NCBI GenBank assembly: GCA_045591985.1
Contig: JAZNTV010000059.1
Span: forward strand, 1-31,149
Direction of reading: 5' to 3'
Length of the DNA stretch: 31,149 nucleotides
From: SIG588 sp045591985
Lineage (GTDB): Bacteria > Bacillota > Clostridia > Oscillospirales > Acutalibacteraceae
Part shown: positions 21,314 to 30,657 of the stretch, piece after piece
Layout: the number at the start of each line of letters is the position of its first letter
How positions within the stretch are numbered: the first letter of the stretch is position 1
Notes under the pieces: model-generated
Databases searched by the model: none
What the model was told of the DNA's origin: nothing
The model's input: only the letters and a program-made list of their open reading frames with translations
Made by a program: the position numbers and the translations under genes

Positions 21314-23176
21314 ATGCCGGAGCATAACGGTTTGTGGACAAAAATACCCGATCCTGCCACGTTGCGAAAGATGGATAAGACCGAACTGAATGAACTGTGC
21401 GATGTGTTACGGCAGATCATGATTGAAACGGTATCGCAAAACGGCGGCCATCTGGCATCCAATCTCGGTGTAGTGGAGCTGACGATTGCCTTGCATCGCG
21501 CGTTTCATTTTCCGAAGGATCAAGTGGTGTGGGATGTAGGCCATCAATGCTATGTGCATAAATTGTTGACCGGGCGCGCCGAGGCATTTCATACGTTACG
21601 GCAGGAAGACGGTATTACCGGTTTTCCTTCGCCCGCCGAGAGTGAGACCGATTGTTTTATTACCGGACACAGCAGTACGTCGGTTTCGGCGGCCAACGGT
21701 TTGGCCAAGGCGAAAAAAATAACAGGCGACGACGGATATGTGATTGCCGTGATGGGAGACGGTGCACTGACGGGCGGTTTGGCCTATGAGGGCCTTTCCA
21801 ATGCGGGGCGCAGTCACGATCGCTTGATCGTGATCTTAAACGATAACCGTATGTCTATCAATCAAAATGTGGGGTTCGTGGCGCGCCATTTGGCGAAACT
21901 GCGTATACGCCGCCGCTATTTGCGGTTCAAACAGGTGTTTGGTCGTGTGCTTAGCCGCATTCCGTTGATAGGCGGTTCGTTATACCGTTTTGTGGAGGGA
22001 CAAAAGGATCAGGTTAAACGCCGCTTGTATCGTTCCAGCACGATGTTTGAAGAAATGGGATTCCATTACCACGGACCGATCGACGGGCACAATATCGCTT
22101 CGTTGGACGAAGCGTTGCTCACGGCGAAAAAGTTGGAGCGTCCGGTGTTGCTTCACGTCTTGACGACCAAAGGAAAAGGTTACGATTTCGCAATCAAAAA
22201 CCCCGCAATCTACCACGGTGTGGGAAAATTTGATATTACAACCGGTCAAACGGCGGCACCGAGTACCTCCTTTTCGAGTGTATTCGGTCAACAGTTGCAA
22301 AAATTAGCGGCGGAAGACGACCGCATTTGTGCCGTAACGGCGGCGATGACCGACGGTACGGGTTTGAAGGATTTTGCGGTAGCATATCCGTCTCGCTTTT
22401 TTGATGTGGGTATTGCCGAGGAGCACGGTGTAACCTTTTGTTCGGGTATGGCACAGGGCGGACTCCGCCCGGTGTTTGCCGTGTATTCCACCTTCTTACA
22501 GCGGTGCGGCGACCAATTGCTGAACGACACCTCCCTGTTGAACAGCCACGTGGTGTTGGCGGTGGATCGCGCGGGTGTGGTGCCGGACGACGGTGAAACG
22601 CATCAAGGTATCTTTGATGTGCCGTTGCTCAATTCCGTGCCGCAAATGACGGTATTTTCTCCCGCAACGTTCGAGGAGTTGGAGTTGCAACTTAAACAGG
22701 CGTTGTACGACGTGGAAGGCCCCGTTGCCGTGCGATATCCGAAAGGGGCGCCGCTTGCGTCAACGGAATTGGCACCCAGCGAACGACCGTATACCTATCT
22801 GCGTGCGGAAGGGGCCAAAACGTTGCTTATCACATACGGCCGTCTTTGCGCCAATGTTCTGGAAGCGGCAAAAATTCTTACTCAAAACGGACGCCCGACA
22901 TCGGTCTTAAAACTGAATCGTATCAAACCGATCGATCAAAAGTGCGTGGAATTGGCTTTGGCTCACTATCATGTGCACTTCTTTGAAGAAAGTGCGCCGG
23001 CAGGAGGCGTCGCTGAACGATTCGGCAACGCGTTGGCACATAAAGAGTTTGCCCGTCACTACACGGTGCACGCGATCGAAGAAAATCCCGGCGTGTGCAC
23101 GGTGGCATCCGGCTTGAAAAAGGCGGGCCTGGATGTGGAAGGCATCCTGCGTGCGGTCGGTGGAGACGTATTATGA
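21314..23176 (+). CDS. dxs: 1-deoxy-D-xylulose-5-phosphate synthase
   Basis: DXS makes deoxyxylulose 5-phosphate from pyruvate and glyceraldehyde 3-phosphate with thiamine diphosphate, the entry step of the MEP isoprenoid route. The 620-residue protein has the usual length. Visible landmarks are GGHLASNLGVVELTIALH (H46), GHQCYVHKLLTGR (H77), the thiamine-binding GDGALTGGLAYE (GDG at 148-150) with N176 in NDNRMSI, a GKGYDFA loop, DRAGVVPDDGETHQG in the pyrimidine domain and PVAVRYPKG before the C-terminal domain. The last codons overlap the tlyA ATG. Confidence 0.97.
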   Translation: MPEHNGLWTKIPDPATLRKMDKTELNELCDVLRQIMIETVSQNGGHLASNLGVVELTIALHRAFHFPKDQVVWDVGHQCYVHKLLTGRAEAFHTLRQEDGITGFPSPAESETDCFITGHSSTSVSAANGLAKAKKITGDDGYVIAVMGDGALTGGLAYEGLSNAGRSHDRLIVILNDNRMSINQNVGFVARHLAKLRIRRRYLRFKQVFGRVLSRIPLIGGSLYRFVEGQKDQVKRRLYRSSTMFEEMGFHYHGPIDGHNIASLDEALLTAKKLERPVLLHVLTTKGKGYDFAIKNPAIYHGVGKFDITTGQTAAPSTSFSSVFGQQLQKLAAEDDRICAVTAAMTDGTGLKDFAVAYPSRFFDVGIAEEHGVTFCSGMAQGGLRPVFAVYSTFLQRCGDQLLNDTSLLNSHVVLAVDRAGVVPDDGETHQGIFDVPLLNSVPQMTVFSPATFEELELQLKQALYDVEGPVAVRYPKGAPLASTELAPSERPYTYLRAEGAKTLLITYGRLCANVLEAAKILTQNGRPTSVLKLNRIKPIDQKCVELALAHYHVHFFEESAPAGGVAERFGNALAHKEFARHYTVHAIEENPGVCTVASGLKKAGLDVEGILRAVGGDVL

Positions 23177-23961
23177 GCATTCGGCTGGATCTTTGGTTGG
23201 TACAACACGGTATATTCGGCGGACGAGATGTTGCCAAACGCCACATCGAAGCGGGCGAGGTAACGGTGAACGGCCGCACGATAAAAAAGCCCGCTTTTGC
23301 CGTAGCCGAAGAAGATGTGGTTTGCTGTGACGTGCGTGAGCGATATGTCGGGCGCGGTGGGTATAAACTGGAGAAAGCCATTGAAATTGCAGCACTGGAG
23401 TTGAACGGTGTGGTGGCAATGGATGTGGGCGCCTCGACCGGCGGATTTACCGACTGTATGCGCCAACACGGAGCACGTTTGGTCTATGCCGTGGACGTTG
23501 GATCGGGGCAGTTGCATCCGTCGCTTCGTGCGGATGGGGCGGTGGTTTCGCTTGAAAACACCGATATTCGTGACATTGCGTTGAAGGAGAAATTAAAAGA
23601 AATACCGACATTCTGTTCGATCGACGTTTCGTTTATCTCCCTGAAACAGGTGTTGCCGTCGGTGTTGGAACTGCTTGCCCCGCAGGCCGTTCTGGTGTGT
23701 CTTGTTAAGCCGCAATTCGAGGCGGGACGCAGTGCCGTCGGTAAGAACGGCGTAGTGAAAGACCGTGCGATACACACAGCGGTGTTGCGCGATGTTTTGG
23801 CTGCTTGTTCGGCTTTTGGATGCGGATGCCGTTGCTTATCCTATTCGCCCATTCGCGGCGGAGAAGGAAATATTGAGTATTTGGCGGTGTTACAGCGTAA
23901 CACCGAGAATGTGAGTTTGGATATCAAAGCGTTGGTAAATGAGGCGTTTGATGCGTTGTAA
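23173..23961 (+). CDS. tlyA: TlyA family rRNA 2'-O-methyltransferase
   Basis: The 262-residue protein has an N-terminal S4 RNA-binding domain (about residues 1-60: RLDLWLVQHGIF to VTVNGRTIKKP), the RYVGRGGYKLEKAI link, and an FtsJ-type methyltransferase domain with the SAM-binding DVGASTGGFTDC (residues 84-95), VDVGSGQL, the SIDVSFISL strand and LVKPQFE. TlyA proteins methylate 16S and/or 23S rRNA ribose; hemolysin names for the family are historical. ATG overlaps the dxs stop codon (ATGA), and such placement between dxs and nadK is common in Clostridia. Confidence 0.93.
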   Translation: MSIRLDLWLVQHGIFGGRDVAKRHIEAGEVTVNGRTIKKPAFAVAEEDVVCCDVRERYVGRGGYKLEKAIEIAALELNGVVAMDVGASTGGFTDCMRQHGARLVYAVDVGSGQLHPSLRADGAVVSLENTDIRDIALKEKLKEIPTFCSIDVSFISLKQVLPSVLELLAPQAVLVCLVKPQFEAGRSAVGKNGVVKDRAIHTAVLRDVLAACSAFGCGCRCLSYSPIRGGEGNIEYLAVLQRNTENVSLDIKALVNEAFDAL

Positions 23962-23973
23962 GGAGGTGTCACC

Positions 23974-24798
23974 ATGCGTGTGGCAATACTGCCGAACCGT
24001 CAGGTGAACGGTGTGGAGGCTGTGGTGAAAACGGTATGCGAGAAGTTGAACTCGCTCGGAATTGACTCTGTCGTGTCTGAGGATACATCGTTTCCGCCGT
24101 GCGAGATCGAGGCGCTTATTCGCGATACCGATATGGTGCTGGCGCTTGGCGGCGACGGCACGTTGATCCACGCGGCGAAACATGCCGCGCGCTATGAACG
24201 TTCGGTACTCGGCATCAACTGCGGACATCTCGGTTTCATGGCGAGTATGGAAGCGGAAGATCTGGCAGCATTGGAACATCTTATAGACGGTACGCTCACG
24301 GTAAGTCGCCGTATGATGTTGGAAGTTACCGTCCACAGTGCGGTGGGCGATCGCGTGTTGTATGCGCTGAACGAAGCGGTGATTTCCCGCGGAAATCCTT
24401 CGCGTATGATTCGCCTTTCGGTACAAAGCGATGGGAAACCTGTGGTATCGTATCGCGCCGACGGTGTGATCGTTGCTACGCCGACGGGATCAACGGCCTA
24501 TTCGTTGTCGGCGGGTGGCCCGGTGGTAGATCCCGCAGTGAATTGTTTGTTGATGACTCCGATTTGTCCGCACTCGTTACATACACGTCCCTACATATTC
24601 GGCGAAAACGTGTGCTTAACGTTATGTCCCGAAAGTGAAGGTCGCGCGACGTATCTCACCGTGGATGGGGAAGAGGCGGTCTCGCTTGCATACGGAGATA
24701 CGGTGACGGTGCGGCGCAGTGCGCTTGGTGCGCGTATCGTACAATTGCGCCCCACCGAATTTTATGAGGTGCTGAATCGAAAATTGACCGATCGTTGA
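23974..24798 (+). CDS. nadK: NAD kinase
   Basis: Phosphorylates NAD+ to NADP+. The 274-residue protein has the catalytic GGDGT motif at 59-63, the GINCGHLGFMA block, the NE motif in ALNEAVISRG, the TPTGSTAYSLSAGGPVV segment and TPICPHSLHTRP. All the expected family landmarks are present. AAGGAGGTG lies upstream of ATG 23974. Confidence 0.96.
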   Translation: MRVAILPNRQVNGVEAVVKTVCEKLNSLGIDSVVSEDTSFPPCEIEALIRDTDMVLALGGDGTLIHAAKHAARYERSVLGINCGHLGFMASMEAEDLAALEHLIDGTLTVSRRMMLEVTVHSAVGDRVLYALNEAVISRGNPSRMIRLSVQSDGKPVVSYRADGVIVATPTGSTAYSLSAGGPVVDPAVNCLLMTPICPHSLHTRPYIFGENVCLTLCPESEGRATYLTVDGEEAVSLAYGDTVTVRRSALGARIVQLRPTEFYEVLNRKLTDR

Positions 24799-24815
24799 AA
24801 GAAGGTACATAGTTT

Positions 24816-25268
24816 ATGAAGACCAAACGGCATGCCAAAATTTTGGAGATCCTCCGTGACAAGGCGGTAGATACGCAGGAAGAACTGATCGAATTGCTTC
24901 GTGAGGAAGGGTTTCAAGTAACACAGGCGACCGTGTCGCGCGATATCAAAGAACTGCGCCTTATCAAAACCTTGGGGGCGGACGGCACCTATCGATATGC
25001 GCCTGCCAAAGCAGAAAATGTGACTATTTCGGGACAGTTTTATTCACTGTTTTCCGAAACGGTGCAAAGTGTGGACTATGCGGGGAATATCGTGGTGGTT
25101 CGCTCACTCCCCGGTATGGCACAGGCGGTTTGTGCCTCGATGGATTCGATGCATTGGAAAGATGTGATCGGGACACTGGCGGGAGACGATACTATTATTT
25201 GTATTGTAAAGAGCGAAAATCAGGCCATCGGATTGGTGACCGAACTGAAAAAATTGATCAAGAAGTAA
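24816..25268 (+). CDS. argR: Arginine repressor ArgR
   Basis: The 150-residue regulator has the winged helix-turn-helix (residues 1-65: KILEILRDKAVDTQEEL, QATVSRDIKELRLIK) and the C-terminal hexamerisation and arginine-binding domain with the GTLAGDDTIICIV motif. It represses arginine synthesis and activates catabolism when arginine is bound. In Clostridia the gene commonly sits, as here, between nadK and recN. GAAGGTA precedes ATG 24816. Confidence 0.95.
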   Translation: MKTKRHAKILEILRDKAVDTQEELIELLREEGFQVTQATVSRDIKELRLIKTLGADGTYRYAPAKAENVTISGQFYSLFSETVQSVDYAGNIVVVRSLPGMAQAVCASMDSMHWKDVIGTLAGDDTIICIVKSENQAIGLVTELKKLIKK

Positions 25269-25289
25269 AACGAAAGGTGGTATGGCACC

Positions 25290-26984
25290 GTGCTGAACAG
25301 CTTACATATTGAAAATATTGCGGTCATCGAGCGTGCCGACATCACCTTTGATTGCGGATTTAACGTGCTCAGCGGCGAAACAGGTGCCGGTAAATCCATT
25401 ATTATTGATTCGTTGAATGCGGTGCTCGGTGAGCGCGTGCGACGTGACATTATTCGTACCGATTGTGAATGTGCCGCGGTTTCTGCCGTGTTTTCCGATT
25501 TTTCACCGACGCTGACAGAGGAACTTACCGCGCTGGGTTTTGAGCCGGACGAAGAGGGCGTGTTGTTACTGGAGCGTCGTCTCACAGCCGACGGGAAGGC
25601 TTCTGCGCGCGTAAACGGGCGGCCGGTAACGGTCGCCATGCTTCGCGCATTGGGACGCCGCCTAGTAAACATTCACGGTCAGCATGAAAATCAAGCGTTA
25701 CTGGATACAGATACGCATATGGATTATTTGGATCGTCTGGGCGGTACGGGTGCGCTAAAAACGGCATATCAATCGGTATATAAGGAGTATCGTGCACTGG
25801 TAGCGGCGTTGGAGGCGCTCGATATCGATGAAACGGTAAAAGCCCGTCGTATGGATCTGTTGCGTTATCAGATCGATGAGATCGAAGAGGCGGCATTAGT
25901 GGTTGGGGAAGAGGAACTCCTTCGTGCTAAACGCGATCGGTTTCGCAATGCCGAACGTATAGCTTCCGCCATCGGCAAGGCGTATGCTTACCTTGCGGGC
26001 GACGAAGACAGTGCAGGGGCGGTAAGCGATGTAGCGAGCGCCGTAGATGCACTCGAAAACGCGGGGCAGTATATGGATTCTGCGTCGGTTACAGCGGAAA
26101 AACTGCAAGCATTGCAATATGAACTGGATGCCTGTATGGATGACGTGCGTCGCTTGAGTGATGCGCTTGAATGTAATGAAGCCGAGCGCGAAGAGGTGGA
26201 GGCACGTTACGAATCGGTGCGGCGTTTGCTCTCGAAATACGGTGCCACCACGGCAGATGTGCTTGCGTTTTTGGCGGAATGCCGCGCAGAATATGAAGCC
26301 ATGGAATCCGGTGAAGCGGAACAGGCACGGTTGACTGCCGAAGCAGCGGTTGCGCGCCGTAAAGTCGAAGAAGCGGCAAAGGCGTTGTCGCTTGCTCGTC
26401 AAAAGGCGGCGAAGGAGTTCTGTCGTGCCGTAACCGACCAAATGACGTTTTTGGATATGCCACGCGCACGGTTGACCGTGTCGATGGAAGAAGTGGAACC
26501 GAACAGCACCGGTGCCGATCGTGTGGAATTTTTGTTGGCGGCCAATGTCGGAGAGACGGCGCGTCCGCTGGCCAAAATCGCCTCGGGCGGCGAAATGTCT
26601 CGCGTGATGTTGGCGTTACAGGCCGTATTGGCAGATGTGGATGACATGGAGACCTTGGTGTTCGACGAAATCGACACAGGCGTCAGCGGCCGTGCGGCAT
26701 TAAAGGTGGGGCAAAAACTCCACCAAACGGCAATCGGCCTTTCGGGAATGCGCCGTCGACAGGTGCTGTGCGTGACCCATTTAGCGCAGATCGCGGCGCA
26801 GGCGGATCACCATTTGCTGATTGAAAAAGCCGTCAGTAACGGTCGCACACGTACGGAAGTCACCCCGCTCGACGAAGACGGTCGCGAGCGCGAACTTGCC
26901 CGCATTATCGGCGGGGAAGTGACCGAAAGCGGAATTCTGGCGGCACGTGAGTTGCGACGAGAATACGGACAAAATAACGGTTGA
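25290..26984 (+). CDS. recN: DNA repair protein RecN
   Basis: RecN is an SMC-like ATPase that gathers at double-strand breaks. The 564-residue protein has Walker A GETGAGKSIIIDSL near residue 30, long coiled-coil arms (about 150-370), the ABC signature SGGEMSRVMLAL and Walker B LVFDEIDTGVSG, then QVLCVTHLAQIAAQAD. It starts at GTG 25290 with AAAGGTGG upstream. The stop codon lies within the -35 box of the tyrS leader promoter, so the operon ends exactly where the next unit begins. Confidence 0.96.
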   Translation: MLNSLHIENIAVIERADITFDCGFNVLSGETGAGKSIIIDSLNAVLGERVRRDIIRTDCECAAVSAVFSDFSPTLTEELTALGFEPDEEGVLLLERRLTADGKASARVNGRPVTVAMLRALGRRLVNIHGQHENQALLDTDTHMDYLDRLGGTGALKTAYQSVYKEYRALVAALEALDIDETVKARRMDLLRYQIDEIEEAALVVGEEELLRAKRDRFRNAERIASAIGKAYAYLAGDEDSAGAVSDVASAVDALENAGQYMDSASVTAEKLQALQYELDACMDDVRRLSDALECNEAEREEVEARYESVRRLLSKYGATTADVLAFLAECRAEYEAMESGEAEQARLTAEAAVARRKVEEAAKALSLARQKAAKEFCRAVTDQMTFLDMPRARLTVSMEEVEPNSTGADRVEFLLAANVGETARPLAKIASGGEMSRVMLALQAVLADVDDMETLVFDEIDTGVSGRAALKVGQKLHQTAIGLSGMRRRQVLCVTHLAQIAAQADHHLLIEKAVSNGRTRTEVTPLDEDGRERELARIIGGEVTESGILAARELRREYGQNNG

Positions 26985-27009
26985 CAAATTATGAAAAGTG
27001 TGGTTTAAT
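26981..27009 (+). promoter_or_regulatory. Promoter of the tyrS T-box transcript
   Basis: A perfect TTGACA (26981-26986), 17-bp spacer and TTTAAT (27004-27009). The -35 box overlaps the recN stop codon. The start point would be near 27016. Confidence 0.8.
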
Positions 27010-27015
27010 ACTCTC

Positions 27016-27287
27016 AACGCAGTGAAGAAACGAAGTACCTTTCGCGGCGTAGCGCAGAGAGCCGTCGGCTGGTGTAAGACGGTATACGACGAAAGGGAAA
27101 TACTTTTCGGAGCGGCAACCTGAAGTGAACGTCGGTCATGAGTAGGGAAGACGGGTGCGCCCGATAACGCGCGCGGACGCTGTTTCGGCGCCCTTAAAGG
27201 CTGTTGTCGTAAGGCGACGGCAAATAGAGGTGGTACCGCGGATTTTTTTCGCCCTCTGCAAAGGCAATTTGCAAAGGGCGTTTTTTA
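27016..27287 (+). promoter_or_regulatory. T-box riboswitch, tyrosine type, controlling tyrS
   Basis: The leader senses uncharged tRNA-Tyr. Stem I shows the 5' AAGTACCTTTCG segment with the AGUA of a loop-E motif, paired to CGAAAGG (27089-27096), and a distal AGAGAGCC with GGTGTAAGACGG. The specifier loop contains TAC at 27101-27103, the tyrosine codon, which fits the tyrS gene downstream. The T-box core AGAGGTGGTACCGCGG lies at 27226-27241; its UGG pairs with the tRNA CCA end to build the antiterminator. The competing terminator is CGCCCT.TGCAAA with TTTGCA.AGGGCG (27250-27280) followed by six T. Uncharged tRNA-Tyr should favour read-through into tyrS. Confidence 0.93.
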
Positions 27288-27320
27288 TTTGCCCTTGGCT
27301 AAAAAGAAAGGAAAAAAGAG

Positions 27321-28541
27321 ATGAGAAACGTATTTGATGAACTCAGCGCACGCGGCATGATTGCGCAGTGCACCAACGAAGAAAAGGTGCGCGAACTGCT
27401 TGGCGGTGATAAGCCGGTCACCTTCTATATCGGTTTCGACCCGACGGCAGACAGCCTGCACGTGGGTCACTTTGTCCAGCTGATGGTGATGGCGCACATG
27501 CAGCGCGCCGGTCATCGTCCGATGGCGTTGCTCGGTGGCGGCACGGCTATGGTCGGCGACCCCACCGGCAAGACAGACATGCGTAAAATGATGACCAAAG
27601 AGACGATTGCTCACAACGTTGCCTGCTTCAAACAGCAGATGGCGCGCTTCGTGGATTTTTCGGATGGCCAAGCGCTGATGGTAAATAACGGTGACTGGCT
27701 GCTCGATTTAAACTATGTAGATTTTCTGCGTGAAGTCGGTGTGCATTTTTCCGTCAACCGCATGCTTACGGCGGAATGCTTTAAGAGCCGTATGGAACGC
27801 GGCCTCTCCTTCCTGGAGTTTAACTATATGTTGATGCAGAGTTATGACTTCTATCGTCTGAACGAAGAGTACGATTGTACAATGGAACTCGGCGGCGACG
27901 ATCAGTGGTCAAACATCATCGGCGGTGTGGAATTGTGCCGTCGCAAGGCCGGCAAAGAAGTATATGGTATGACATTTGCGTTGCTTACCACTTCCGAAGG
28001 TAAGAAGATGGGGAAGACCGAAAAAGGTGCGGTATGGCTGGATGTCGAAAAAACCTCGCCGTATGATTTCTTCCAATATTGGCGTAATGTGGCGGATGCC
28101 GACGTCATCCGTTGCCTGAAGATGCTCACGTTTGTTCCGGTGGAAGAAATTGCCGAACTGGAGAAAGAGCCGAATATTAATAAGGTTAAAGAGCGCTTGG
28201 CTTATGAAGTTACGGCGTTGGTACACGGTAAAGACGAAGCGGACAAAGCGCTTGCGGCGGCAAAAGCGCTGTTCGGCGGCAACGGGGATACCGCACACAT
28301 GCCGCAGACCGCCATCACCGCAGAGCAACTCGGCGATGGTATCTCGGTGCTGGAGCTGCTGGTGTTGACGGGGCTTACGCCGTCTCGCAGCGAAGCGCGC
28401 CGTGCAGTGGAACAAGGCGGCGTTTCGGTGGATGATGAAAAGATCACCGATATCAACTATAAAGTGTTGCCCGCGGCCTTTGAAAAGGGGCATGTCGTGC
28501 TTAAACGCGGTAAAAAAGCCTTCCATAAAGTTACGTTATAA
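27321..28541 (+). CDS. tyrS: Tyrosyl-tRNA synthetase
   Basis: Charges tRNA-Tyr. The 406-residue class I synthetase has GFDPTADSLHVGH with the HIGH-like H47/H50, the DQWSNI substrate loop (about 194-199), KMGKT at 229-233 as KMSKS equivalent, and a C-terminal S4 RNA-binding domain (SRSEARRAVEQGGVSVDDEKI). ATG 27321 is preceded by AAAGGAAAAAAGAG. It is expressed from the T-box leader and followed by a strong terminator. Confidence 0.97.
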   Translation: MRNVFDELSARGMIAQCTNEEKVRELLGGDKPVTFYIGFDPTADSLHVGHFVQLMVMAHMQRAGHRPMALLGGGTAMVGDPTGKTDMRKMMTKETIAHNVACFKQQMARFVDFSDGQALMVNNGDWLLDLNYVDFLREVGVHFSVNRMLTAECFKSRMERGLSFLEFNYMLMQSYDFYRLNEEYDCTMELGGDDQWSNIIGGVELCRRKAGKEVYGMTFALLTTSEGKKMGKTEKGAVWLDVEKTSPYDFFQYWRNVADADVIRCLKMLTFVPVEEIAELEKEPNINKVKERLAYEVTALVHGKDEADKALAAAKALFGGNGDTAHMPQTAITAEQLGDGISVLELLVLTGLTPSRSEARRAVEQGGVSVDDEKITDINYKVLPAAFEKGHVVLKRGKKAFHKVTL

Positions 28542-28545
28542 CAAG

Positions 28546-28582
28546 AAAAGCGTCCGTTTTCAAAAAAAGCGGACGCTTTTTT
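28546..28582 (+). terminator. Terminator of tyrS
   Basis: AAAAGCGTCCG (28546-28556) pairs perfectly with CGGACGCTTTT (28570-28580), followed by TT. It lies 5 bp after the stop codon. Confidence 0.88.
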
Positions 28583-28592
28583 GAAAAACCTC

Positions 28593-28621
28593 TTTACTTT
28601 CTCACTGTAATATGGTAAACT
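28593..28621 (+). promoter_or_regulatory. Candidate promoter of the yerC operon
   Basis: TTTACT (28593-28598) and TAAACT (28616-28621) with a 17-bp spacer, directly after the tyrS terminator. Both boxes deviate from consensus. Confidence 0.5.
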
Positions 28622-28660
28622 ATGAATACGGGCGGATTTTATATTGGGAGGCAACGGATT

Positions 28661-28966
28661 ATGAATTCGAAAATTAAGGATAAAAATACCGATTTCTTGT
28701 TTGATGCAATTTTGACGTTGAAGACCCCTGAGGAATGCTATCAATTTTTCGAGGATCTGTGCACGGTGTCGGAACTTCGCGCGTTGTCGCAACGCATTGT
28801 AGTGGCGAAAATGTTGAATGAAAAGCGTGTGTACAGTGATATTGTTGCGGCGACCGGTGCTTCGACGGCGACTATCAGCCGCGTTAATCGTTCGCTGATC
28901 TATGGCTGTGATGCATACAACATGGTCTTTTCCCGTATGAATGCTAAGGAGGAGTCCGACTCTTGA
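28661..28966 (+). CDS. YerC/YecD family TrpR-related regulator
   Basis: The 101-residue protein belongs to the TrpR-like helix-turn-helix family seen in Firmicutes as YerC: a helical core with LFDAILTLKTPEECYQFFEDLCT, ELRALSQRIVVAKMLNEKRVYSDI, and the recognition region ATGASTATISRVNRSL. The ligand and targets are not known. ATG 28661 is chosen for GGGAGG 9 bases upstream; an in-frame ATG at 28622 lies too close to the expected transcription start. The TGA overlaps the TTG start of the next gene. Confidence 0.9.
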   Translation: MNSKIKDKNTDFLFDAILTLKTPEECYQFFEDLCTVSELRALSQRIVVAKMLNEKRVYSDIVAATGASTATISRVNRSLIYGCDAYNMVFSRMNAKEESDS

Positions 28967-29730
28967 GTGGGTATTCATCCTTGGCCATGGTCTATGACCG
29001 CCTGATGGAGGTAGATTACAGCGAGCGTGCGGACTATCTGCTCTCGCTGTTTTCTTTGCACGGCGGTAAATACGGTACCCTGTTGGATCTCGCGTGCGGT
29101 TCGGGCAGTTTAACATTGGAATTGGCCAAACGCGGGTGTGATATGGTGGCGGTGGATAGCTCGGAAGATATGCTGGCGGCGGCGATAGAAAAAGGTTCCG
29201 TTGCCGATGTCGATGCTTTGTGGCTTTGCCAGGATATGACCGAACTTGATCTTTTCGGTACGGTGGAAGGTGCCGTCTGCACACTGGACAGTTTGAATCA
29301 CCTTCCGTCTTCGGCAGCGGTGGAACAGGTGTTGCATCGCCTGTCGCTGTTTGTGGAGCCGAAAGGATTGTTGATATTCGATGTCAATACGCCGTATAAA
29401 CATCGCGAGGTGCTCGGTGATAACGCCTTTGTCTTTGAGGAGGAAGAGTTCCTTTGCGCGTGGCGTAATCGCTATACCGCGCGCGACAATAAGGTTACGA
29501 TGTACTTGGACATTTTTGTCGAGCAGGACGACGGCACATATGAACGCTTTGAAGAGGAGATCGTCGAACGGGCGTATTCGCTCAAAAAGTGGGAAGATAT
29601 GTTAAAAGCGGCGCAGTTTACTCCGCTTGCCGTATATGGTGATCTTACAAACGAGGCGCCGACGGAAACGGAAGAGCGATGGGTGTTCGTTGCGCGCAAC
29701 GACACAACGAATTATGTGAATCGAGGATAA
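28963..29730 (+). CDS. Class I SAM-dependent methyltransferase
   Basis: The 255-residue protein shows a methyltransferase fold with motif I LLDLACGSGSLTLELAKRG (about residues 40-58), an acidic strand end in VAVDSSEDML, and CTLDSLNHL followed by LLIFDVNTPYKH. The substrate cannot be inferred. Translation starts at TTG 28963, overlapping the yerC stop codon, with AAGGAGGAG 9 bases upstream. Coupling to the TrpR-like regulator is clear but its meaning is unknown. Confidence 0.88.
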   Translation: MSGYSSLAMVYDRLMEVDYSERADYLLSLFSLHGGKYGTLLDLACGSGSLTLELAKRGCDMVAVDSSEDMLAAAIEKGSVADVDALWLCQDMTELDLFGTVEGAVCTLDSLNHLPSSAAVEQVLHRLSLFVEPKGLLIFDVNTPYKHREVLGDNAFVFEEEEFLCAWRNRYTARDNKVTMYLDIFVEQDDGTYERFEEEIVERAYSLKKWEDMLKAAQFTPLAVYGDLTNEAPTETEERWVFVARNDTTNYVNRG

Positions 29731-29734
29731 GAAA

Positions 29735-30616
29735 ATGGGAAAGATCACACGTTGTATCACACAAGACGGCTGTGTTATGGCTATGGTTTTGGATTCGACC
29801 GATATCGTGTCTCGCGCCGAACAGATTCATGCGCCCTCCGCTGTGGTAACGGCTGCGCTTGGCCGTTTGTTGACGGCGGCGTCCATGATGGGTGTAATGA
29901 TGAAGGGGGAGAAGGACAGCATTACGCTGAAACTGGCAGGCGGCGGTCCTGCTGGCACGGTGATGGCGGTCTCTGATTCCTACGGTAACGTGCGAGGCTA
30001 TGCGCAAGAGCCTGTGGTAGAGATCCCTTTGAAAGCGAACGGTAAATTGGATGTCAGCGGTGCCGTTGGCACCGAAGGCTTCTTGTATGTAATTCGTGAC
30101 AGCGGTGAAAAAGAGCCGTATATCGGTTGTACACCGCTTGTATCGGGCGAAATTGCCGAGGACATTACGTCGTATTACGCCACCAGCGAACAGACCCCGA
30201 CGGTATGTGCGCTCGGCGTATTGGTCAACCCCGATCTGTCTGTGAAAACAGCGGGCGGTTTGTTGATCCAGTTGTTACCGTTTTGCCCCGAAGAGGTGAT
30301 CGATCAATTGGAAAAAAATATCGCGACTTTGCCGCCGATGACGGAATTGCTTTCTGCCGGCCATAGTCCCGAGGACATTTTGGCGCGGGCGTTGACCGAT
30401 ATGCCGTTCGATATTTTGGATACCTACGAACCGTCCTATCGTTGCAATTGTTCGCGTGAAAAGGTGATTGGCGCGTTCGCGACTCTTTCGGCAAAAGAAT
30501 TGCGCGAGATGCCCGATGAAGAGGGGAAAGTGGAGGCGACGTGTCGTTTTTGCGATGCGGTGTATCGTTTTGAATGTGAGGAATTGGAACGGATGGCGGC
30601 CGAACGTGAGGGCTGA
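29735..30616 (+). CDS. hslO: Redox-regulated chaperone Hsp33
   Basis: Hsp33 is a cytoplasmic holdase switched on by oxidation. The 293-residue protein has the family N-terminal domain (AGGGPAGTVMAVSDSYGNVRGY in two parts, VGTEGFLYVIRD) and the four zinc-binding cysteines of the redox switch: C237 and C239 in a CxC pair, C270 and C273 in CRFC. All four are present, so the switch should work. It starts 4 bp after the methyltransferase gene with AGGATAAG upstream. No hairpin terminator is seen before the tRNA promoter at 30658. Confidence 0.96.
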   Translation: MGKITRCITQDGCVMAMVLDSTDIVSRAEQIHAPSAVVTAALGRLLTAASMMGVMMKGEKDSITLKLAGGGPAGTVMAVSDSYGNVRGYAQEPVVEIPLKANGKLDVSGAVGTEGFLYVIRDSGEKEPYIGCTPLVSGEIAEDITSYYATSEQTPTVCALGVLVNPDLSVKTAGGLLIQLLPFCPEEVIDQLEKNIATLPPMTELLSAGHSPEDILARALTDMPFDILDTYEPSYRCNCSREKVIGAFATLSAKELREMPDEEGKVEATCRFCDAVYRFECEELERMAAEREG

Positions 30617-30657
30617 AAATTCTTTTGAAAAAACTTGAAAATTTCCTTAAAAAAGGG

